From Rhodovulum sp. (GTDB lineage: Bacteria; Pseudomonadota; Alphaproteobacteria; Rhodobacterales; Rhodobacteraceae): a DNA stretch of 47,856 nucleotides. Shown here one piece after another: positions 41,879 through 47,856 of this stretch. Position numbers and translations under genes: made by a program. Under the pieces are notes generated by a model. That model saw nothing but the letters and a program-made list of their open reading frames with translations, was not told the DNA's origin and ran no database searches. Location of the stretch: positions 1-47,856 of the forward strand of contig JACKKC010000024.1 in NCBI GenBank assembly GCA_020637615.1. The letters run 5' to 3'. Numbering within the stretch: the stretch's first letter is position 1; every line of letters starts with the position of its first letter.

Positions 41879-43179
41879 ACGCGGCGATGCCGGCGCTCGC
41901 CGCCGACAGCCTGACCGGGCTGGTGCGCTGGGTGATCGACATTCCCGTGGAGCCGGGGGAGCCGCGGATCTTCAACGCCTCGGTCAAGATGGCCGACACC
42001 ACCCGCTACAGCCCGCATCCCTGCTACGACAACAACGGCGGCTCCGGGCTGACCGAGGCCGCGGCCCGCGGCGCGGCCATCGGCGAGGGGCTCGAGCGCT
42101 ACTGCGCCTCGCAATTCGCGCCGGATGACCTCGTCTTCGGCACCGCCGAGGCGCTGTCGCGAGACCATGCCCTCTTCGAGCCGGGCTCCTTCGCGATGTT
42201 CCACCCCGACCAGCCGGGCGACTTCACCCCGGCGGGTCGCGACACGCTGCTCGGGTGGGCCTGGGCCTGGGCGCCGATCGCGGCGCACCCGGTGCTGGTC
42301 CCGGCCTCGATGGTCTACATGCCGTATTTTCCCTGCCGCGCCGACCTCGGGGAACGGCCCGCAGGACCCTCCATGTCGACCGGGCTCGCCTGCGCCCGCG
42401 ATCTCGATACCGCGCTCTTGAAGGGCATCTGGGAATGCGTCGAGCGCGATGCCTTCATGATCACCTGGATGAACCGGCTGCCGGTTCCGCGCGTCGACAT
42501 CGACTCGCATCCGGCGCTCGCCCGACTCCACGCGGAGCGGCTGCGGCGCGACGGTCTGCGCTACCTGCTGTTCCGGACGACGCTCGACCTGCCGATCGCC
42601 TCGTTCCTCTGCCTGCTGGTGGACGAGCGCCGGTCGCCGCCGATGATCTCGGCGGGCGGGGCGGCCGGGCTCGATCCGGTCGCCGCCGCGGCGAAGGCGA
42701 TGACCGAGGCGGTGCAGACCCGGGAATGGGCGAAGTTCCTCGGCCGGAACGGCGCCCGCTTCGCCTTCGCGGAGGACTTCTCCGACATCCGCGACTTCGA
42801 GGATCATGTGGCACTCTATGCCTATGGCGACCTCGGCCATGCGATCCGGTTCCTGCTCGACGGGGATCGCGCAACCGTGGGCGACGGCTGGGAGAGCCGC
42901 GGCACCGGGAACGCGCGGCAAGACCTGCGGATAACCCTCGACATCCTGCGCGACGCGGGTCTCCAGATCGCCGCGCTCGACCTGACCGTTCCGGACGTCG
43001 AGGCCGCCGGTCTCAGGGTGGCGCGCGCGGTGATGCCGGATCTCCAGCCGCTCGACGCCGACTACCAGCACCGCTTCCTCGGCGGCACCAGGCTCTACGA
43101 GGTGCCCGTGCGTCTCGGCTATCGCGAGCGCCCGCCCCGGCTGGACGAGCTCAATCCCTATCCCCATCCGTTTCCCTGA
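41875..43179 (+). CDS. YcaO-type cyclodehydratase for azoline formation
   Basis: A 434-residue YcaO domain. ATP/Mg motifs are visible: SGLTEAAARGAAIGEGLERY (57-76, with E71 and E74) and GIWECVERDAF (E188, E191, R192). The C-terminus ends in PYPHPFP, the PxPxP tail that marks azoline-forming YcaO proteins and whose loss abolishes activity in characterised members. It phosphorylates the backbone amide of Cys/Ser residues to close thiazoline or oxazoline rings, working with the E1-like protein encoded immediately upstream (overlapping ATGA). The likely substrate is the tail of the precursor at 39942. Confidence 0.94.
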   Translation: MNAAMPALAADSLTGLVRWVIDIPVEPGEPRIFNASVKMADTTRYSPHPCYDNNGGSGLTEAAARGAAIGEGLERYCASQFAPDDLVFGTAEALSRDHALFEPGSFAMFHPDQPGDFTPAGRDTLLGWAWAWAPIAAHPVLVPASMVYMPYFPCRADLGERPAGPSMSTGLACARDLDTALLKGIWECVERDAFMITWMNRLPVPRVDIDSHPALARLHAERLRRDGLRYLLFRTTLDLPIASFLCLLVDERRSPPMISAGGAAGLDPVAAAAKAMTEAVQTREWAKFLGRNGARFAFAEDFSDIRDFEDHVALYAYGDLGHAIRFLLDGDRATVGDGWESRGTGNARQDLRITLDILRDAGLQIAALDLTVPDVEAAGLRVARAVMPDLQPLDADYQHRFLGGTRLYEVPVRLGYRERPPRLDELNPYPHPFP

Positions 43180-43193
43180 GGATCGGAGGCCCC

Positions 43194-44075
43194 ATGGCAC
43201 CGCCGGACGATGTCGCGCAGGAGGGCCAGCCGCTCCGGCTGTCCGAGCTCTTCCACGAGAACAGCAAGCAGCGCCGCAACGACCTCGAGTTCAACCGGCG
43301 CATCTACATGGTCAACAACAATCCCGACTTCCACGTCCTGATGGCCCATACGTTCAAGCACTATCCGGGGGCGGCGACCATCGCCCTGCCCGAGGTGCGG
43401 CCGAGGACTGCCGCCGGGGGGCCGGCGGCCCTTCTCGGCGCGCGGCGCTCGGTCCGCCGCTTCGACGAGCGGCCGCTGGCGCTGGAAGACGCCGCGACGC
43501 TGCTCCATCTCTGCGCCGGCCTGACCGGCAGCCTCGAGGACGGGCCGGTCGCGCAGCCGGTCCGCGCGGCGCCATCGGCCGGCGCGCTCTTTCCGATCGA
43601 GACCTACCTCGCCGTCTCGCGGGTCCAGGGGGTGGAAGCCGGGGTCTATCACTACCGGGTCGACCGGCATGTGCTGGAGCGCGTCTCGTCCCGCGCGCCC
43701 GGACCGGCGCTGGCGGAGGCGACCTTCGACGCCAAGCTCTTCGGCCAGGCCGCCGCGGTGCTGATCTTCGCCGGGGCCTTCGGCCGCTCGTATTTCAAAT
43801 ATGGCGAGCGCGGCTACCGCTTCGCCCTGCTTGAGGCCGGGCATATCTGCCAGAACGCGCTGCTCGCCGCCGCCGCGCTGGGGCTCGGCGCCACCCCGGT
43901 CGGCGGCTTCGTCGACGACGAGGTGAACGCGCTGCTCGACCTCGACGGCGTGGACGAGGCGGCACTCTACATGGCGGCGGTCGGACATCCGAGGACGGAG
44001 GAGGTGGAGCCCGAGAGCGCCGAGGCCGCGGCAGCGCGCTTCCTGCGCGCGCTCGCGGAAAACACCGGCGGCTGA
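43194..44075 (+). CDS. SagB-type FMN-dependent azoline dehydrogenase
   Basis: A 293-residue nitroreductase-fold protein. RRSVRRF (84-90) is the FMN-phosphate binding segment, APSAGALFPIETYL near 126 the SagB hallmark, and GVYHYR and the ALLEAGHICQNALLAAAALG helix complete the flavin fold. It oxidises azolines to aromatic azoles, which gives thiazoles and oxazoles in the product. A good GGAGG site lies 4 nt before the ATG at 43194, 14 bp after the YcaO stop. Last gene of the rightward unit; the halogenase gene ends 19 bp away on the other strand. Confidence 0.92.
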   Translation: MAPPDDVAQEGQPLRLSELFHENSKQRRNDLEFNRRIYMVNNNPDFHVLMAHTFKHYPGAATIALPEVRPRTAAGGPAALLGARRSVRRFDERPLALEDAATLLHLCAGLTGSLEDGPVAQPVRAAPSAGALFPIETYLAVSRVQGVEAGVYHYRVDRHVLERVSSRAPGPALAEATFDAKLFGQAAAVLIFAGAFGRSYFKYGERGYRFALLEAGHICQNALLAAAALGLGATPVGGFVDDEVNALLDLDGVDEAALYMAAVGHPRTEEVEPESAEAAAARFLRALAENTGG

Positions 44076-44094
44076 CGGCGGGGCGCGCGAGGGC

Positions 44095-45612
44095 TCAGGG
44101 CCGGCCGAAGACGTTCTCCCGCAGATAGCGGTAGTGGTTCGGCAGCCGGCGCTCCTGCTCGGCGAGCTGCTCCGCCTTGCGGGCGCGGATCATCCGCGCC
44201 GCGGTCTGCAGCTTGTCCGGGACCGGCGCCGCCTCGAAGTCGAAACCCATGCCGAGCAGCACCGCGAACCAGCTGATGTCGCGGAACATGAAGACTTCGT
44301 TCGTGCCGCGCGTCGCACCGGTGGGCAGCAGCCGGCGGAAGACCGCGAGCCGTGCCGCCAGCGCCTCGGGCACATGGGTGCTCTCGGCCACCGCGCGCCA
44401 GAAGGCCGAATCCCGGCGCCGGGTCAGGCAATAATGCACGATGATGAAATGCAGGATGTCCTCGTAGAACTTGGTCATGTGGGCGTTGTAGCGCGCCACC
44501 GTCCGCGCGTCGTAGACCCGGGCGTCAAGCATGGAGCCCGCCAGCTCGATCCCGGTCTGGGTGATCGCGAGGCCGGTGGATTCGAGCGGTTCGATGAAGC
44601 CGCCGGCGAGGCCGATGGCGATGCAATTGCCCGCCCAGCTCCGGTCGAGCTTGCCGGTCTCGAACCGCACCTTGTGCACCGGGCCGACGTCGCGATCGCC
44701 GAGGCGCCAGTAGGCGCGTAGTTCACGCTCGGCCTCCTCCTCGCTCAGGAAGGCGCTGGAATAGACATAGCCCGAGCTCATCCGGCCGTAGAGCGGGATC
44801 GACCATATCCAGCCGGCCGACCGCGCCGCGGCCCGCACGTAGGGATGCAGCGCGGCTTCCTTGGCCGCGCCCTCGGGATGCTCCATCCGGATCACCACGG
44901 CGCGGTCGCAGAAGAGCGATTGGGCATAGGAGTCGAAGCGGTTCTCGGGCGCCGCGGCGCGCATCAGCACGCGCCGGAACCCGGTGCAATCGAGGAAGAG
45001 ATCGGCTGCCACGCGCCGCCCGCCGTCGAGCACCAAGGCCTCGAGATCGCCCCCGGCGCCGCGCTCGACTGCCTGAACCGTCCCAATCACGCGCTCGACC
45101 CCGGGCGCGGCCTCGCGCAGGAACTCCCCCAGCAGGCCGGCGTCGATGTGATAGGCCACCTCGCGGAAGGCCGGCGCCCGGTTGCCGAGCGCGTTCAGCC
45201 GGAACGAGGGGAAGAACGCCTCGGCGAAGGATTGCCGCGTCCGGAACGCCGGATCGCCGGCCCGGTGCCAGTTGAGCCAGCAATGCCCGGCGTGAATGCC
45301 GACATCGACGTAGTCGAGGTATTCGAAGGGATGCCAATAGGCCTCGCCCTGCGCGCGCCAGTCCTCGAAAAGGATCCCGGTCTTGTAGGTGGCATCGCAA
45401 AGCTTCATCCAGGCCTGCGGGTCCGGGAAGCCGAGCCGGTCCATGAAGAGGGTCAGGAGCGGCACGGTCGCCTCGCCGACGCCGATGACCGGGATCGTGT
45501 CGGATTCGATCACCGATACCGTTAGGTCGGGAAACAGCCGCCCGAAATGCGCCGCGGCCATCCAACCCGACGAGCCCCCTCCGACGATGGCGATGGATCC
45601 GACGCGGCGCAT
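44095..45612 (-). CDS. flavin-dependent tryptophan halogenase
   Basis: A 505-residue halogenase. The FAD motif GGGSSGW is at residues 11-17, the catalytic Lys is K77 (in ATYKTG), WIWSIP (268-273) is the halogenase WxWxIP motif that separates it from monooxygenases, and the catalytic Glu is E344 in EPLESTG (K79 and E346 in PrnA/RebH). It needs reduced flavin from a partner reductase not seen here. It converges on the azole-peptide genes, so the Trp in the precursor core is an attractive target. Free tryptophan or an unrelated indole remains possible. Its ATG at 45612 has a GGAG site. Confidence 0.93.
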   Translation of the reverse strand: MRRVGSIAIVGGGSSGWMAAAHFGRLFPDLTVSVIESDTIPVIGVGEATVPLLTLFMDRLGFPDPQAWMKLCDATYKTGILFEDWRAQGEAYWHPFEYLDYVDVGIHAGHCWLNWHRAGDPAFRTRQSFAEAFFPSFRLNALGNRAPAFREVAYHIDAGLLGEFLREAAPGVERVIGTVQAVERGAGGDLEALVLDGGRRVAADLFLDCTGFRRVLMRAAAPENRFDSYAQSLFCDRAVVIRMEHPEGAAKEAALHPYVRAAARSAGWIWSIPLYGRMSSGYVYSSAFLSEEEAERELRAYWRLGDRDVGPVHKVRFETGKLDRSWAGNCIAIGLAGGFIEPLESTGLAITQTGIELAGSMLDARVYDARTVARYNAHMTKFYEDILHFIIVHYCLTRRRDSAFWRAVAESTHVPEALAARLAVFRRLLPTGATRGTNEVFMFRDISWFAVLLGMGFDFEAAPVPDKLQTAARMIRARKAEQLAEQERRLPNHYRYLRENVFGRP

Positions 45613-45633
45613 GTACCGTCTCCGTTCCCCACG

Positions 45634-45661
45634 ACCGTAGCCGACTTCCGTGTCCGGTCAA
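45634..45661 (-). promoter_or_regulatory. candidate promoter of the halogenase gene
   Basis: On the minus strand TTGACC (45661-45656) and TACGGT (45639-45634) are 16 bp apart, and the -10 ends 21 bp before the start codon at 45612. TTGACC-type -35 hexamers are usual in alphaproteobacteria; the -10 is weak. Confidence 0.35.
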
Positions 45662-45829
45662 AGACCTGTCGGGGCGTGATCCGGCATGGAGACAAAATCC
45701 GGACCGGCCCGCGCGCGCCGTCGCAACTCCGGCATATGATGCTATGCTAAGCGCCGGTCTGACGCACTCGTCAGCCAACAATTCTTACCCGTCCATCCTT
45801 CCGAGTCGGACGGCCGGTCAGATGGGTCG

Positions 45830-45852
45830 GACTGGTGGAAGGCAAACCAGTC
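45830..45852 (-). terminator. stem-loop downstream of tRNA-Asn
   Basis: GACTGGT and ACCAGTC pair perfectly (7 bp, 9-nt loop), 16 bp past the 3' end of the tRNA-Asn gene. A T-run does not follow, so it may mark the 3' processing end and not a strict terminator. Confidence 0.4.
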
Positions 45853-45868
45853 TAAGGGATTGATTTCA

Positions 45869-45943
45869 TGGCTCCGGCGGCAGGATTCGAACCTGCGACC
45901 AATTGATTAACAGTCAACTGCTCTACCACTGAGCTACGCCGGA
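45869..45943 (-). tRNA. tRNA-Asn (GTT)
   Basis: A 75-nt cloverleaf with an encoded CCA end. The acceptor arm TCCGGCG pairs with CGCCGGA; the D-arm is GTAGCTCAGTGGTAGAGC; the anticodon loop CTGTTAA carries GTT; the T-arm GCAGGTTCGAATCCTGC is canonical. The discriminator base is G. No CDS overlaps it. Confidence 0.97.
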
Positions 45944-46339
45944 ACGCGCAACGGCCTATAGCAAGCCGATCTAGCCGCGTAAATGCCGAACCTTGCGGCC
46001 GGAGGGCCCTGTTGCGCACCGATGGGGCGTCGGCGGGATCGTCGAGGCAAGGAAGGTGAGAGCGGTGGCCCTTGGGGACCGGTGCCGGCGCGAGGCGGTC
46101 TCCCGGAGACCGTACCGCCCGCCGGACCACCCGGGCCATGCCCGGGCGATCGGTTCGGTGCGTTGCGCTGGCAGCCGTGGCTTGGCCCGCACCGGGCCGG
46201 GCCGTTCGACATGGGTCGCGGGCCGCAGCAGGAAGGCCCCTCTCGCGAGGCCTACGCTATGGCCGGCTCCGCCGGGAACCCGCGCGAATGCCGCCGGCGC
46301 CTTGCGCAAGGCACAACCCCGCGCTACCTATGCGGTCAC
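45944..46339. other. intergenic region between the two tRNA genes
   Basis: These 396 bp separate divergently placed tRNA genes and must hold both their promoters. Open frames exist on both strands but have no ribosome-binding site or recognisable domain and appear to be chance readings of GC-rich DNA. I see no convincing conserved element. Confidence 0.5.
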
Positions 46340-46413
46340 GCGGGCGTTGTGTAATGGTAAGACCCTAGCCTTCCAAGCTAGAGACGCGGGTTCGATTCCC
46401 GCCGCCCGCTCCA
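46340..46413 (+). tRNA. tRNA-Gly (TCC)
   Basis: A 74-nt cloverleaf with an encoded CCA end. GCGGGCG pairs with CGCCCGC in the acceptor arm; the short D-arm is TTGTGTAATGGTAAGAC; the anticodon loop CTTCCAA carries TCC; the T-arm is GCGGGTTCGATTCCCGC. Its 3' half is overlapped by the 3' end of the phosphatase gene on the other strand. Confidence 0.97.
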
Positions 46414-47115
46414 TCCGCCCCCGTCGCGCGGCAGGAGCCGGTCTAGCAGCGCCGGCAGCGCGTCGTAATGTTCCAGCACCGCCTCGGGCTCCAGCCGCGC
46501 CACCGCCGCCCCCTCTGGCCCGAAGCCCACCAGCACGCAGGGCATGCCCGCACCGCGCGCCGCCTCGCGGTCGGTGGCGGTGTCCCCGACCAGCACCGCG
46601 CGGCCCGCGCGACCGCCGGCCCGCGCCACCGTCTCGACGAGGTGCCGCGGGTCAGGCTTGCGCACATCGAGGCTGTCGGCCCCCAGCAGGGCGGCGAAGC
46701 GTCCCCCGAGGCCGAGCGCCTCCAGAAGGCGCGCGGCCAGGGCATGGGGCTTGTTGGTGCAGACCGCGAGGATCCAGCCCGCCGCGCCGAGCGAGCGGAG
46801 CGCCGCCTCGGCACCCTCGTAGAGCTCGGTCTCGACCCGCAGCCCCTGCCCGTAGAGCGCGAGCAGCCGGGGGTAGAGCCGGTCGACCTGCGCGGGCTCC
46901 ACCATGCCGTCGAGCCGTGCGAAGCCTTCCCGCAGCATGGCGCGCCCGCCGGCGAAGGCCAGGGAGCGGTCGGCCAGCAGGTCGAGCGGCCCCGGCCGCC
47001 CGGCCTCCGCGAAGGTTGCATTGGCCGCGGCGATCAGATCCGCCGAAGTATCGGCGAGCGTGCCGTCGAGATCGAAGACCGCGACGCGGCGGTCGGTGGT
47101 TTCCGGCTTCGCCAT
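46378..47115 (-). CDS. gph: phosphoglycolate phosphatase (HAD superfamily)
   Basis: A 245-residue HAD hydrolase. Motif I is DLDGT (near residue 13), motif II is VCTNK near 120, motif III is the Lys in RKPDP, and motif IV is GDTATD near 177. Gph removes the phosphate of 2-phosphoglycolate formed in DNA repair or photorespiration. ATG at 47115 has an AGGGAG site. The last 12 codons run into the tRNA-Gly gene on the opposite strand and the TAG stop lies in its anticodon arm, giving the tail GRRESNPRL; the functional protein probably ends earlier in homologues. It is divergent from glmU. Confidence 0.9.
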   Translation of the reverse strand: MAKPETTDRRVAVFDLDGTLADTSADLIAAANATFAEAGRPGPLDLLADRSLAFAGGRAMLREGFARLDGMVEPAQVDRLYPRLLALYGQGLRVETELYEGAEAALRSLGAAGWILAVCTNKPHALAARLLEALGLGGRFAALLGADSLDVRKPDPRHLVETVARAGGRAGRAVLVGDTATDREAARGAGMPCVLVGFGPEGAAVARLEPEAVLEHYDALPALLDRLLPRDGGGWSGRRESNPRL

Positions 47116-47225
47116 CCCGCTCCCTGATCCGGCAACAATTGAAACACTTTCTGATGGGCCGCGGCCTTTTCCCACGAAACGACCCCTGATAGAAGCGCTC
47201 TTGTCGCGTCGCGGAGTGAGTGTCC

Positions 47226-47856
47226 ATGTCCATCGCCGTCATCCTTCTGGCCGCCGGCCAGGGAACCCGGATGAACTCGGACCACCCCAAAGTCCTCCAC
47301 CCGCTCGGCGGCGTGCCGCTCCTGGCCCATGCCATGGCCACGGCCCGCGCCATCGAGCCCGAACGCATCGTCGTGGTCACCGGCCACGAGGCCGCGCGGG
47401 TGGACGCCGCCGCCCGCGCGATCGACGACACGGTCCTGCTCGCCCGCCAGCCGGAGCAGCGCGGCACCGGCCATGCAGTGCTACAGACTCGCGAGGCGCT
47501 CGCCGATTTCGACGGCGACGTGGTCGTGCTCTACGGCGACACGCCCTTCATCCGGCCCGAGACGCTGCGGGAGATGCTCGCGGCGCGGCGCGACGGCGCC
47601 AGCGTGGTGGTGCTCGGGTTCGAGACGGCCGATCCCGGCCGCTACGGCCGCCTCGCCTTCGGCCCCGACGGAACGCTCGAGGCGATCATCGAGGCGGAGG
47701 AACCCGCCCCCCGCGGCATCGGCGGGGCGGTGTGCAATTCCGGCGTGGTCGTCGCCGATTGCCGCACGCTCTTCGAGCTTCTCGCCGAGGTCGAGCCCGA
47801 GAGGACAAAGGGCGAATACTACCTGACCGCCATCGTCAGCCTCGCCCGGGCCCGTG
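47226..47856 (+). CDS. glmU: bifunctional UDP-GlcNAc pyrophosphorylase/GlcN-1-P acetyltransferase, 5' part
   Basis: The first 210 codons run to the right edge. LAAGQGTRMNSDHPKVLHPLG (split here: LAAGQGTRMNS then DHPKVLHPLGG) is the N-terminal uridyltransferase signature with the catalytic Arg and Lys, QRGTGHAV and YGDTPFI bind uridine nucleotide and metal, and NSGVVVADC and KGEYYLT continue the fold. The C-terminal left-handed beta-helix acetyltransferase domain lies off the window. GlmU makes UDP-GlcNAc for peptidoglycan and lipopolysaccharide and is essential. ATG at 47226 is 111 bp from the divergent gph start. Confidence 0.95.
   Translation, partial: MSIAVILLAAGQGTRMNSDHPKVLHPLGGVPLLAHAMATARAIEPERIVVVTGHEAARVDAAARAIDDTVLLARQPEQRGTGHAVLQTREALADFDGDVVVLYGDTPFIRPETLREMLAARRDGASVVVLGFETADPGRYGRLAFGPDGTLEAIIEAEEPAPRGIGGAVCNSGVVVADCRTLFELLAEVEPERTKGEYYLTAIVSLARAR

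Noticed and set aside
45993..46338. Open frames in the gap between the tRNA genes
   Set aside because: No start with a ribosome-binding site, no domain, and one frame runs through the tRNA-Gly gene and the opposing phosphatase gene.
45869..46413. Genomic island inserted at a tRNA gene
   Set aside because: The tRNA-Asn 3' end faces the unusual clusters, but no integrase gene and no duplicated tRNA 3' end were found in the window.

Overview
This is a high-GC Proteobacterial chromosome segment, most likely from an alphaproteobacterium of the Rhodobacterales type. The reasons are strong G/C bias at third codon positions, tightly packed operons with ATGA stop/start overlaps, and a divergent gph/glmU pair next to a tRNA-Gly(TCC) gene. 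No phage, transposase, integrase, CRISPR array or rRNA was seen. The assignment is by inference from gene content, not by database search.

Region 1 (1-12.0 kb) is a carbohydrate or amino-sugar uptake and breakdown locus. An RpiR-type regulator, a short-chain dehydrogenase and the start of a hexosaminidase-like protein run leftward. Facing them is a rightward operon: an NTF2-like protein, an M81 (MlrC) peptidase, a D-threonine aldolase/D-serine dehydratase-like PLP enzyme, a ROK sugar kinase, a possible 35-residue ORF, a Gfo/Idh/MocA oxidoreductase and a four-gene ABC importer (two permeases, a binding protein, an ATPase). Two GAAAA..TTTTC dyads flank a promoter between the two arms.

Region 2 (12.0-15.2 kb) holds a second Gfo/Idh/MocA protein and a type II dehydroquinase on the minus strand, divergent from a shikimate-dehydrogenase-like protein that lacks the usual substrate-binding serines.

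Region 3 (15.3-34.5 kb) is the most unusual part: a SARP/BTAD-type regulator, then a run of short direct repeats at 10-11 bp spacing, then 14 closely packed rightward genes. Four encode paralogues of one unrecognised family. The others include a lysozyme-like protein with a low-complexity linker, two small beta-domain proteins, a subtilase, a trypsin-like plus zinc-protease fusion, a protein with membrane segments and several unrecognised proteins. I cannot match this set to a named system.

Region 4 (34.6-45.6 kb) begins with a 1714-residue protein carrying a complete metallophosphoesterase site. It continues with a ribosomal-peptide (linear azol(in)e, TOMM/LAP) cluster: a precursor with a very long leader and a Cys/Ser-rich tail containing one Trp, an E1-like partner, a YcaO cyclodehydratase ending in a PxPxP motif, a SagB-type dehydrogenase and, converging from the other side, a flavin-dependent tryptophan halogenase with its catalytic residues intact. 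The combination suggests a halogenated azole peptide.

Region 5 (45.8-47.9 kb) is housekeeping: tRNA-Asn(GTT), tRNA-Gly(TCC), phosphoglycolate phosphatase (its 3' end overlaps the tRNA-Gly gene) and the 5' part of glmU.
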